A stretch of 64,000 nucleotides of DNA, from positions 3,349,404 through 3,413,403 of the forward strand of contig NZ_LT630337.1 in assembly GCF_900117315.1 (NCBI RefSeq), written 5' to 3'. The notes beneath the pieces were generated by a model. It was not told where the DNA came from and made no database searches. It saw only the letters and a program-made list of their open reading frames with translations. A program made the translations under genes and the position numbers. Positions 42,043 to 50,240 of this stretch are shown one piece after another. The DNA comes from Bacillus massilinigeriensis (lineage in GTDB: Bacteria; Bacillota; Bacilli; Bacillales; Cytobacillaceae). How positions within the stretch are numbered: position 1 is the first letter of the stretch; every line of letters begins with the position of its first letter.

Positions 42043-42861
42043 CTAATGCTTTCGTAACCTCTCAATGTGAAGAGTAATATATCCTAATTCCTCTTCAGGT
42101 ATCTCCACTCCATAATTAGAAGCTAAATCTTTTGCTATGTCAGAAGCGCAAATATAGGAAATAGGAAATTTCCTTTTGATCATTCTTAGCATCTCTTCAT
42201 CCATAATATGTGGATCGTAGTGATTCATTCTGGTTAAAGCGTATCTTAAATGTGTCACTAATCTCTGGTAGGAAAGGTCATCCTCTTGAACAGTGAGATT
42301 CATAAGCTTAATAATCCTTGTAACCATTTCCTTTACCATCGTGGTATGTCTTAAGGTTTCATGCATATCACTTCCACTTTGCTTCATTGTATGGATATGT
42401 AAAGCGATAAAAGCAGCCTCATCGACAGGCATTTCCACCTCACATTTTTCCTTTACATGCTCAATTGCCCATAGACCAATTTCATATTCTTTCCTATATA
42501 AAATTTTTATTTCTTGTAATAGCTTATTCTTCAAGGTAAGGCCATCTCTTTGTCTTTCAATCGCAAAAGAAAGGTGATCGGCGAGAACTACATGGATATG
42601 TTCATTTAATTTCGTTTCTAGGTATTCCTCTGCATAAGAAATGATTTCCTCTGAAAGAATAAAATGTTCTTCAGGAATTCTGTTTAATAACTGCTGTAGC
42701 TTTTCATTCTCCTTCATGACGAAAATTTTTTCGATTTTATGAACATTGACGATATCATTTTTTCTTTTTTGAAAGGCGATTCCAGAGCCATAGGCAATTT
42801 TCTCTTGTTGATCATCTATTACAACTACAGCATTATTATTAAGGATTTTACTGATTCTCAT
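42043..42861 (-). CDS. BglG/GlcT-family transcriptional antiterminator with two PRDs
   Basis: 272 aa. The RNA-binding CAT domain (1-55) begins MRISKILNNNAVVVID and has GSGIAFQKRKND. PRD1 (about 65-170) has DHLSFAIER with His96 and LHIHTMK with His155/157; PRD2 (about 171-272) has THLRYAL with His204 and TLHIERL with His265. PTS-dependent phosphorylation of these His residues controls dimerisation and RNA binding. It lies between EIIA and EIICB and should bind the RAT at 43604-43630, preventing the terminator there from forming. The RAT resembles the GlcT type rather than the LicT/SacY type. Confidence 0.93.
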   Translation of the reverse strand: MRISKILNNNAVVVIDDQQEKIAYGSGIAFQKRKNDIVNVHKIEKIFVMKENEKLQQLLNRIPEEHFILSEEIISYAEEYLETKLNEHIHVVLADHLSFAIERQRDGLTLKNKLLQEIKILYRKEYEIGLWAIEHVKEKCEVEMPVDEAAFIALHIHTMKQSGSDMHETLRHTTMVKEMVTRIIKLMNLTVQEDDLSYQRLVTHLRYALTRMNHYDPHIMDEEMLRMIKRKFPISYICASDIAKDLASNYGVEIPEEELGYITLHIERLRKH

Positions 42862-42894
42862 TATTCAACAACCCCCTTGGTTTCTATCCAATGA

Positions 42895-43383
42895 TTACTT
42901 CCCGGAAGCTGTCATAATTACTGTCTCACCAACTATTCCCTCTTTTTCATCGCCAATTTCGTACCTTTTATTACTATCCAAGCTATTTGTTATCACGATA
43001 GGAGTAATGATGCTCTTATCATTTTCACGAAGATACTCCCAATCAACCTCCATGAGAAGCTGTCCGACTGATACCTGATCTCCTTCTTTTACCCGAACTG
43101 TAAATCCTTTACCTTTAAGATTCACTGTATCTAAACCAATGTGAATGAGAATCTCTGAGCCATCATCAGCAAGAATACCAATAGCATGGTTAGTTGGGGC
43201 TATCTGAATGATTTTCCCTTGAACAGGAGCAAAAATATTCCCTTCCTTTGGAACCATTGCAACCCCTTCCCCCATCATCCTTTGACTAAAAACGGGATCT
43301 GGAACTTCTTCTAAAGACATCACTGCTCCGTTTACTGGTGCAAATATTTGTAATTTAGGCTTTTTAAAGAAATGAAATGCCAC
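42895..43383 (-). CDS. PTS EIIA component, glucose family (Crr-like)
   Basis: About 162 aa from GTG 43383, 8 nt past AAGGGAG; the GTG at 43392 abuts that site. The beta-sandwich EIIA-Glc shows IFAPVNGAVMSLEEVPDPVFSQRMMGEGVA, TNHAIGILADDG (His partner) and ILIHIGLDTVNLKG with the phosphorylated His, then GDQVSVGQLLMEVD. It receives phosphate from HPr and passes it to the EIIB Cys of the 40.3-kb transporter. First gene of the operon, directly behind the RAT-terminator leader. The C-terminal tail is slightly extended. Confidence 0.92.
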   Translation of the reverse strand: MAFHFFKKPKLQIFAPVNGAVMSLEEVPDPVFSQRMMGEGVAMVPKEGNIFAPVQGKIIQIAPTNHAIGILADDGSEILIHIGLDTVNLKGKGFTVRVKEGDQVSVGQLLMEVDWEYLRENDKSIITPIVITNSLDSNKRYEIGDEKEGIVGETVIMTASGK

Positions 43384-43549
43384 CTTTAACACTCCCTTTT
43401 CTGATAATTATTGTCAGATTATAAATTAAATACATTATCCCATTTTTCATTATTCAGAATATTGCATTTCAGCAACAAAAGAAATAATTTTCACCTAATA
43501 TAACCATTTTTATTAGGATCTATTGTAGTATTTTCAATGGAATGGTAAT

Positions 43550-43610
43550 AAAAAAGGCATGGAGGCACAATAAAAAGGCTGCAATTAACCTTCTATTTTA
43601 CCACCATGCC
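43550..43610 (-). terminator. Leader terminator of the PTS operon (antitermination target)
   Basis: Read leftwards, GGCATGGTGG pairs with CCTCCATGCC and is followed by TTTTTTA. Its 5' arm overlaps the 3' end of the RAT at 43604-43630, so RAT folding and terminator folding are mutually exclusive. Confidence 0.85.
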
Positions 43611-43630
43611 TGATCGTATCAGTTACATGT
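43604..43630 (-). promoter_or_regulatory. RAT (ribonucleic antiterminator) element, GlcT type
   Basis: On the minus strand ACATGTAACTGATACGATC leads into AGGCATG. The pattern TGTAACTGAT-N-CGATCAGGCATG closely resembles the RAT bound by GlcT ahead of Bacillus ptsG. It lies in the untranslated leader 220 nt upstream of the EIIA start and overlaps the terminator stem. Confidence 0.85.
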
Positions 43631-43654
43631 GATCCATATACTCTTATTGGAAAT

Positions 43655-43683
43655 ATCATACCATTAATTCTTTTAAATAACAA
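43655..43683 (-). promoter_or_regulatory. Promoter of the PTS operon
   Basis: TTGTTA (43678-43683), 17-nt spacer, TATGAT (43655-43660) on the minus strand, about 25 nt upstream of the RAT. The rest of the 43384-43976 interval holds only this leader and A+T-rich sequence. Confidence 0.75.
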
Positions 43684-43976
43684 TATGTAAGCGGTAACAT
43701 TTTTATGAATATTTTTTTTATTTTAATTTATCTTGACCTTCAAAGATATTAATTAAATGTAATCAATCATTTGTAACCATTCTTGAATTTCATTCATCGA
43801 TATATTAAGATAACTTAATTTTCCTATGGAATTCTGATAAAGCCCTTAATGATATAGGCTGCAAAACTTCAGTGGTAAATATACAAATTTCCACTATTAT
43901 CTTAGGATATTTGTACAAACTCATCTCCTCCTGACGAATATCTTATATTGTACCAATTAGGAAAGGAGTGAATGAT

Positions 43977-44366
43977 ATGTCAGATAAATACAAACACAGT
44001 GACAAACCAAGACAAGAAACAAAAAACGATACTGATGTTAGTCAAAAAGAAATCCAAGGTTTGTTTATCCGTAATTCCCATACTGTTTCAGTTACACAAA
44101 CAGAGGTACAAGGATTACTTCTTATTCAAGCTGCATTACAGGCTGCAGTAGAAGCTGCAATCCTCGTATTCGGTAATGACAACCATAAAGATGTACAACA
44201 ATTACAGAAAATCTCACAATCTCTTGATGTACACCAATTCCAGTCTCAAACAACTGTTATTGAAGATTCAGGTGAAATTACTGTATTACAAACAGAAGTC
44301 CAAGTTGATGTCGTGGTACAAGCTGCAATCAACCTATTAGCTCAATTATTATTGAAAATTGGGTAA
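43977..44366 (+). CDS. Spore coat protein, CotX/CotV family
   Basis: 129 aa from ATG 43977, 8 nt behind AAAGGAG. An Asp/Lys/Gln-rich N-terminus (1-28) is followed by two similar segments: FIRNSHTVSVTQTEVQGLLLIQAALQAAVEAAI and VIEDSGEITVLQTEVQVDVVVQAAINLLAQLLL. The repeated TQTEVQ/LQTEVQ plus hydrophobic helix is the CotX/CotV coat domain. Such proteins form the insoluble outer coat or crust of the spore. Expected in the mother cell under sigma-K/GerE; I did not find a clean sigma-K promoter by eye. Supports an endospore-forming host. Confidence 0.9.
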   Translation: MSDKYKHSDKPRQETKNDTDVSQKEIQGLFIRNSHTVSVTQTEVQGLLLIQAALQAAVEAAILVFGNDNHKDVQQLQKISQSLDVHQFQSQTTVIEDSGEITVLQTEVQVDVVVQAAINLLAQLLLKIG

Positions 44367-44384
44367 TAAATCCTTCTAGAATGA

Positions 44385-44414
44385 TAGCGGCTACCACCTC
44401 TTCCTGGTAGTCGC
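44385..44414 (+). terminator. Hairpin after the coat gene
   Basis: AGCGGCTACCA and TGGTAGTCGCT arms with an 8-nt loop; T-run weak but position (about 20 nt past the stop) fits a terminator. Confidence 0.65.
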
Positions 44415-44440
44415 TTAATTCCGTTTTAAAACCTCAAAGA

Positions 44441-44477
44441 ATAAAAAGTCAGGAATTTCTTCCTGACTTTTTATTCT
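44441..44477. terminator. Bidirectional terminator
   Basis: AAAAAGTCAGGAA and TTCCTGACTTTTT arms form a 13-bp stem with a 4-nt loop. It covers the stop of the small leftward gene at 44471 and also ends rightward transcripts. Confidence 0.85.
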
Positions 44478-44647
44478 ACATATCCTTTTTCCTTTAATTC
44501 CTGATAAGCAGCATTTTCATTTTCTTCTTTTACTTGATATTCTAAATTGCCATCGACAAATTTAGCACATCGTCCACCAAAAGGCTTAAGAGCTTCTTTA
44601 ATTACTTTAATATCAGCTACTTCTTTAACTGGATAGTTAACCTTCAT
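44471..44647 (-). CDS. Small hypothetical protein, 58 aa
   Basis: MKVNYPVKEVADIKVIKEALKPFGGRCAKFVDGNLEYQVKEENENAAYQELKEKGYVE; the alternative ATG two codons earlier is only 3 nt from AGGAGGTGA, so I prefer 44647. A compact, charged alpha/beta-looking protein with one cysteine. No recognised family. The strong ribosome binding site and embedded terminator argue that it is real. Confidence 0.6.
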   Translation of the reverse strand: MKVNYPVKEVADIKVIKEALKPFGGRCAKFVDGNLEYQVKEENENAAYQELKEKGYVE

Positions 44648-45001
44648 CCCCATTCACCTCCTAGTTATTACTATAAAAAAGTTGGACATTATTTGCAGTG
44701 ATATTGGTTACAGTTGATGATTTTTCTATCAGCATTACCATTTTTGTAATGTACTAACCAAAATCCATATCCGACTCCTCTTCGACATAAGCATTCTAAT
44801 AATGGTGGTACCAGAAACCTTTACAATATTTAAATTGTTAATATATAATTAAGAAAATTCCAAAATTTAAATAAATTTACTTATATATCCACCCAATTCT
44901 TCGATTACTTTCTCATAATCACTGAAAATATGAGATTTAAGAAACTATAATGTATGCCCACTTATTACTTAAAGACAACAATTATCCTAGGAGGAAAAAT
45001 G
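44648..45001. other. Gene-free interval
   Basis: A+T-rich interval between divergent genes. No ORF with start signals or notable structure was seen. Confidence 0.4.
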
Positions 45002-46654
45002 ATGAATTATGATTGTATCGTGATTGGAGCCGGACTTGCAGGACTAGTGGCAACTGCTGAGCTTGCTGATGCCGGTAAAAGGGTACTACTTCTCGATCAA
45101 GAGCCAGAGAGCTCTCTCGGTGGACAAGCTTGGTGGTCCTTTGGTGGTCTATTTCTTGTCGACTCACCCGAGCAAAGAAGACTGGGAATTAAGGATTCAC
45201 GTGAGCTTGCCTGGCAAGATTGGCTTGGAGCTGCCGGCTTTGACAGGGATGACGATGAGGATTATTGGGGAAAAAAGTGGGCTGAAGCCTATGTAGACTT
45301 TGCTGCCGGTGAGAAAAGAGATTGGTTATATGCCCAAGGTGTCCGCTTTTTTCCTATTGTAGGTTGGGCCGAACGAGGGGGATATCTCTCTCAAGGCCAT
45401 GGAAATTCTGTCCCACGCTTTCATATTGTCTGGGGTACAGGCCCTGGGCTTGTTAAACCATTTGAAGATAGAGTTCGTCACGCCATAGAAAAGGGACTAG
45501 TAGACTATCGACCAAGGCACCAAGTAGATGAATTAATTACTGAGGATGGTGCAGTTATTGGTGTAAGGGGCTCCATTCTCACCCCAAGCTCTGTTGCACG
45601 AGGAGAAGCTAGTTCTCGCGAGGTAATTGGAGAATTTGAATTCCTGGCACAAACAGTTTTAGTATCAAGCGGTGGAATTGGTGGAAATCATGACTTGATT
45701 AGACAGAACTGGCCTTCTCGACTGGGAAAAGCTCCAAGGAACATGATTTCCGGTGTTCCAGCTCATGTTGATGGTCGAATGTTGGCAATAACAGAAAATG
45801 CTGGTGGTCGAATCGTCAATCGCGACCGCATGTGGCATTATACTGAAGGGATAAAAAACTGGGATCCAATCTGGCCAATGCATGGCATTCGCATCCTTCC
45901 AGGTCCATCATCGCTTTGGTTAGATGCAAAGGGGAAACGCTTCCCAGCACCGAATTTTCCTGGTTTTGATACATTAGGTACTCTTAAAGCAATACAGGAT
46001 ACTGGCTATGATTATTCATGGTTTATTTTGACGCAAAAAGTAATTGAGAAAGAATTTGCACTCTCTGGTAGTGAACAAAACCCCGATATTACAGGCAAAA
46101 GTATTAAGAAGATATTATCCCGAATTCTTCCGGGAGCCCCGGCACCTGTTCAAGCCTTTATGGACAAAGGGGAAGATTTTATTATTGCAAACACCGTATC
46201 CGAATTAGTTGCAGGAATGAATAGGCTAACCGGAGATAATCTACTTACCCTTGAGGATATCGAACAACAAATTCTTGCAAGGGATCGGGAAATGGATAAC
46301 ACCTTTACCAAGGACCTTCAAATCACAGCATTACGGGGTGCTCGAAATTATATCGGAGACAAACTAATTAGAGTTGCAAAGCCTCATAAGTTTCTTGATC
46401 CGAAGAACGGTCCATTAATTGCTGTTCGGTTAAATATCGTCAGTCGTAAAACATTAGGAGGGCTACAGACTGATTTATCTGGTCGAGTTCTTAACTCTTC
46501 AGGTAATCCAGTACCGGGTCTATACGCAGCAGGAGAAGTGTCAGGCTTCGGGGGAGGGGGAGTTCACGGATACCGTTCACTTGAAGGAACCTTTGTTGGT
46601 GGCTGTCTCTATACTGGTCGACAAGCAGGTCGCGCCATAGCAAAAGAAGTATAA
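45002..46654 (+). CDS. FAD-dependent dehydrogenase of the fumarate reductase / 3-ketosteroid dehydrogenase superfamily
   Basis: 550 aa from ATG 45002 (GGAGG 7 nt upstream; an ATG one codon earlier is possible). FAD-binding start CIVIGAGLAGLVATAELADAGKRVLLLDQE, then SLGGQAWWSFGGLFLVDSPEQRRLGI. The middle has VLVSSGGIGGNHDLIRQNWP. The C-terminal FAD signature is GLYAAGEVSGFGGGGVHGYRSLEGTFVGGCLYTGRQAGRAIA. It is a soluble flavoprotein likely to catalyse dehydrogenation of an unsaturated ketone or dicarboxylate. No electron-transfer partner is adjacent, and the substrate is unknown. Slightly G+C-richer than its neighbours. Confidence 0.85.
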   Translation: MNYDCIVIGAGLAGLVATAELADAGKRVLLLDQEPESSLGGQAWWSFGGLFLVDSPEQRRLGIKDSRELAWQDWLGAAGFDRDDDEDYWGKKWAEAYVDFAAGEKRDWLYAQGVRFFPIVGWAERGGYLSQGHGNSVPRFHIVWGTGPGLVKPFEDRVRHAIEKGLVDYRPRHQVDELITEDGAVIGVRGSILTPSSVARGEASSREVIGEFEFLAQTVLVSSGGIGGNHDLIRQNWPSRLGKAPRNMISGVPAHVDGRMLAITENAGGRIVNRDRMWHYTEGIKNWDPIWPMHGIRILPGPSSLWLDAKGKRFPAPNFPGFDTLGTLKAIQDTGYDYSWFILTQKVIEKEFALSGSEQNPDITGKSIKKILSRILPGAPAPVQAFMDKGEDFIIANTVSELVAGMNRLTGDNLLTLEDIEQQILARDREMDNTFTKDLQITALRGARNYIGDKLIRVAKPHKFLDPKNGPLIAVRLNIVSRKTLGGLQTDLSGRVLNSSGNPVPGLYAAGEVSGFGGGGVHGYRSLEGTFVGGCLYTGRQAGRAIAKEV

Positions 46655-46777
46655 TTTCTCTCATGCCAAGGAATATTTTTCAGAAAAGAGGAACTAAAAA
46701 AACGCATTATTCTTCTGTTGGTACCAGATATAATAAAATGATATTTGTCCTCTAAAGGTACATGAATCATAGAAAAT

Positions 46778-46826
46778 AAGGCTGAAGGGTGAATCATCCT
46801 ATTGATGACTATCCTTCAGCCTTTCT
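46778..46826. terminator. Bidirectional terminator
   Basis: AAGGCTGAAGG and TCCTTCAGCCTTT arms with a loop of about 23 nt, between convergent genes. Confidence 0.8.
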
Positions 46827-46831
46827 TATTG

Positions 46832-48403
46832 TTATTGTACAATTCGTCCCTTTTTATATATTGTTGATTGATTCCTACCATGTGACTTTGACTGATAAAG
46901 TGCCGCATCAGCTCTTTCGATAATTTCCTTTGAATCTTGATCATTCTCACAACAGGAGGTGATTCCAAGGGAAATGGTAATCGGTTGGCCTGTCGGACTT
47001 TTAGTTTCTGCCACCTTATGACGTAATTTCTCAGCTATTTCAAAGGCGCATTTCTCATCCTTTTCCTTCGCTAAAATACCGAATTCTTCGCCACCATAAC
47101 GGAAGCATAGGTCTTCCTCACTTGAGACACTCTGTATCATAGTTGCTAAATATTTCAGAACTTCATCCCCTAATAAATGTCCGTAATTATCATTAACTTT
47201 TTTAAAGTGATCAATATCGAGAAAAATAATAGAAAACGGAATCTGTTCATCCATCCATTCCTTAATAACAGAATCGAATGTTTTTCGATTAGCTAAACCT
47301 GTTAAACCATCTAATTGGATTTGATTATTTAATAGATTAATATGTTCTTTAAATTGATGGTAAAGTTGTCGAACCTCATAAATATTTGAATCTATTTTTA
47401 ATGTTTTAAGAGGAGTAACCTTATTTTGATTAATCGCATCCTCAGAATACTTTGCTAAAGTGTTTAAAGGCTTAGAAAGATTATTTGCTAATAGACCTGC
47501 AATAAATAAAATTAATAGTAAGAGCGGCAGAGATTGAATAGACATTTTTTTCAATAGGTCTTTAAGCGGTTCTTCCATTACTTGAACAGGAGTTTGTGTA
47601 ACAATCCCCAGACCTAATTTTTTCTCATATGCATATCCAGCAAAAAACTTCTTACCTTCAGAATTTACAATTTGGGAGGAGCCACTTTTTCCCTGCATCA
47701 CCTGTTGAACGACTTTATTATCGGACACATCGTCATTGATTCTGCTTGCATCTGGATGATAGATAATTCGACCGTTTTGATTGACCACATATACGTAGGA
47801 TCCGTTTCCATACTCGTGGTTGTTTAGTATTTTTTTAATAATATTGTCACTTTCTAAATATATCGTTCCTGCCAGGACCCCTTTATAATATCCCTTTTCA
47901 TCAAAAATAGGGGTTGTGACGAGCATTATGATCTGACCAGAAGTTGCACGGTACGGATGGGAGATAAATGGCTTTTTCCACTTCAGGGCATTTTTCATTG
48001 TTTCAGATTGAATTTTCATGCCTGAGGTTACCTTTTTTCCATTAAAATCAATAACTAAAGGAGATATAGCTTTAATCACACCTTCAGTATCGGTAATAAA
48101 CAATGAATTGAAATAGTAACTGTTGGCAAATCTCCATGTATCTAAATCCTCATATTCAAATTCACGAAATCCTGCGGTTCTACCAATCGCATTTAGATTT
48201 TGTTGCATATAATCTAGCATATCTGTTGTACTTAAGGATAGTTTGTTGGCATATTGATAATTGCTTTCCATGTACTCCTTTGCCAGCGCCTCTTTAAGCG
48301 CACTTCTAGCGGAAAACCAACTGACAACAATCATGCTTATGATCGTGATGATAACCAATAAGCTAATTGCGTATTGAAATTTAATCCCCTTTTTTTCTTG
48401 CAT
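46832..48403 (-). CDS. Membrane diguanylate cyclase (dCache-GGDEF)
   Basis: 523 aa. First helix about 12-32, extracellular Cache-type sensor (about 35-285, with two PAS-like lobes including GYYKGVLAGTIYLES), second helix (about 290-308), a short HAMP-like linker, then GGDEF from DGLTGLANRKTFD (365-377). Asp397 in FLDIDHFKKVND and the active loop GGEEF (437-441) are intact. No RxxD inhibitory site precedes the loop, so feedback inhibition by c-di-GMP may be absent. It synthesises c-di-GMP in response to an extracellular ligand. Divergent from a sugar-binding lipoprotein gene. Confidence 0.93.
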   Translation of the reverse strand: MQEKKGIKFQYAISLLVIITIISMIVVSWFSARSALKEALAKEYMESNYQYANKLSLSTTDMLDYMQQNLNAIGRTAGFREFEYEDLDTWRFANSYYFNSLFITDTEGVIKAISPLVIDFNGKKVTSGMKIQSETMKNALKWKKPFISHPYRATSGQIIMLVTTPIFDEKGYYKGVLAGTIYLESDNIIKKILNNHEYGNGSYVYVVNQNGRIIYHPDASRINDDVSDNKVVQQVMQGKSGSSQIVNSEGKKFFAGYAYEKKLGLGIVTQTPVQVMEEPLKDLLKKMSIQSLPLLLLILFIAGLLANNLSKPLNTLAKYSEDAINQNKVTPLKTLKIDSNIYEVRQLYHQFKEHINLLNNQIQLDGLTGLANRKTFDSVIKEWMDEQIPFSIIFLDIDHFKKVNDNYGHLLGDEVLKYLATMIQSVSSEEDLCFRYGGEEFGILAKEKDEKCAFEIAEKLRHKVAETKSPTGQPITISLGITSCCENDQDSKEIIERADAALYQSKSHGRNQSTIYKKGRIVQ

Positions 48404-48718
48404 TATATACTTTCTCTCCTACTTTTTACAAAGTTCCCCAAGCTTATCAGATAATCAATAGATCGTTTTTGTCGAACAATGTCTTTATCGTACAATATTG
48501 TCAAATAAAATTCTAGTTATTATACTAAAGATTCTGAAATTTAATTATATATTAATGATACATTAGAAAAATGTCTATCCACGTTGCATAACTGGCTCAT
48601 AAAGAACTTATCCATCTTGGATATCTAATATTGAAAATTTATTATTTTTGTAGTATAAAGATTTCATTGTTTTTAATGTTATAATTATTACGACTATTAA
48701 CTGCAAGAAGGTGAGAAA
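48404..48718. other. Divergent promoter region of the cyclase and the binding protein
   Basis: 315 nt, A+T-rich, with no ORF. It must contain both divergent promoters. No obvious operator dyad was seen. Confidence 0.4.
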
Positions 48719-50128
48719 GTGAAACCTCCTATTTGGATGATTGCCTTACTCCTCCTATCCTTAATTAGCTGTTCTACCGAAACAGATAAGCCTGTAAAGA
48801 AAAATAACAGTGACAACCACCCTTTAACAACTATTAAAATAATTGCCGATGGGCCAAATTCTGTCACTGCATTTAAGTTAGAAGAAGAGGAAATAGCAAA
48901 GAAATTTGGTGTTAAACTCGTTTTTCATTATCCAGATCGAATTACTGAAAATGTAGAGGATTTTCTTTTTACTGCAAGGGATGAAAAGTATGATATTTTT
49001 GTTCTTTATTCCGAAAAGCTACCATTATATGTTGAACAAAATATGATTCTGCCTTTAGACAACTATATAAACGAAGAAACCACTTCAGATATCCTACCAA
49101 TTTACAAGAATATGTATATGAAATACAATCATCATGATTATGGCATGATTTACGACGGAGGCGCCCACTTATTATTTTATCGAGAGGATCTCTTTAAAAA
49201 GTATAATGAAGAATATAAAAAAATGTACGGTGTTGACTTGGCTGCCCCAAAAACATGGGAGGAACATGATCGTATTGCAAAGTTCCTAACTCGAGATACT
49301 AATGGGGATGGGAAATACGACATTTATGGAACCGCTTTTTTAAATGATGTTGGAATGAGGTATATTTGGTATTTAAATCGTTTCCTTTCAAAAGGAGGCT
49401 CTTATTTTGATGAGGATATGACACCGTTAATTGACTCTGATATTGGTATCGAAGCATTAAGAGAGATGGTTCATTTATCAAATAGTAAAGCAGTACCACC
49501 TGGAGCCACTTACGATTGGACTGACTTAAATTCAGCCTTCCTTCAAGGGAACGTTGCCATGGTGGTTCAATGGAGTGATACCGCACGTTTTTCCTATGAT
49601 AAGAAAACATGGGATTCAAAAGTCGCTGGAAAAGTAGGTTGGACACTTGTGCCGGGCGATGGAAAAACTCATCCTCAAGGTGGCACTTGGCTCGCACGTG
49701 TACTGGCAATATCTAAGGAAACCGATAACCCAGACAAAGTATGGGAGGTTATTCAGTATATTACTTCAAAAGAAATTAGCAATCGTGCGATAAAGTCCTA
49801 TGATGCAGGGAATGACCCCTATCGTCAAAGTCACTTTATAGTAAATGAAAAAGGACCCTTTTCTAGCATTGAAGAAAATAAAAGTCTTCTTAATACGTTA
49901 GAAAAAAGTCTTGAAAATACAAATGCTGATTTAATTATGCCAGGATGTAGGGAATATATGCAAAGTCTTGACAACAACATTGGACTTGCCTTAATTGGTA
50001 ATCTTTCTCCGGAAGAAGCTTTGGAAAAAACAGCGAAGGAGTGGGAGCAAATCACCGATCAATATGGTAGGGAAAATCAAAAGCAGCATTATAAAGCATG
50101 GTTAAACAAAGTAGAGAAAATAAAATAG
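48719..50128 (+). CDS. Extracellular solute-binding lipoprotein (family 1, sugar type)
   Basis: 469 aa, GTG with GAAGGTGAG. Lipoprotein signal with lipobox LISC (Cys18). The mature part has TTIKIIADGPNSVTAF, DIFVLYSEKLPLYVEQNMILPLDNYI, AHLLFYREDLFKKYNEEYKKMYGVDLAAPKTWEEHDRIAKFLT and GGTWLARVLAISKETDNPDKVWEVIQYITSKE, the pattern of ABC sugar-binding proteins. No ABC permease or ATPase genes adjoin it. It faces the diguanylate cyclase gene across a shared promoter region, so it may act as a periplasmic-type ligand binder for the cyclase sensor rather than only for transport (inference). Confidence 0.88.
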   Translation: MKPPIWMIALLLLSLISCSTETDKPVKKNNSDNHPLTTIKIIADGPNSVTAFKLEEEEIAKKFGVKLVFHYPDRITENVEDFLFTARDEKYDIFVLYSEKLPLYVEQNMILPLDNYINEETTSDILPIYKNMYMKYNHHDYGMIYDGGAHLLFYREDLFKKYNEEYKKMYGVDLAAPKTWEEHDRIAKFLTRDTNGDGKYDIYGTAFLNDVGMRYIWYLNRFLSKGGSYFDEDMTPLIDSDIGIEALREMVHLSNSKAVPPGATYDWTDLNSAFLQGNVAMVVQWSDTARFSYDKKTWDSKVAGKVGWTLVPGDGKTHPQGGTWLARVLAISKETDNPDKVWEVIQYITSKEISNRAIKSYDAGNDPYRQSHFIVNEKGPFSSIEENKSLLNTLEKSLENTNADLIMPGCREYMQSLDNNIGLALIGNLSPEEALEKTAKEWEQITDQYGRENQKQHYKAWLNKVEKIK

Positions 50129-50163
50129 ATTCAACTTCAATAAAAGAGGGAATTCCAAAAAAT

Positions 50164-50193
50164 AAGAGCACCACTTTAAAAAGCGGTGCTCTC
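50164..50193 (+). terminator. Terminator of the solute-binding lipoprotein gene
   Basis: AGAGCACC and GGTGCTCT arms, loop of about 13 nt, 35 nt after the stop. Confidence 0.7.
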
Positions 50194-50240
50194 TCCGAAC
50201 TATACCGTTTTTCTTCCTATAATTATAGTTGAAAATACAG

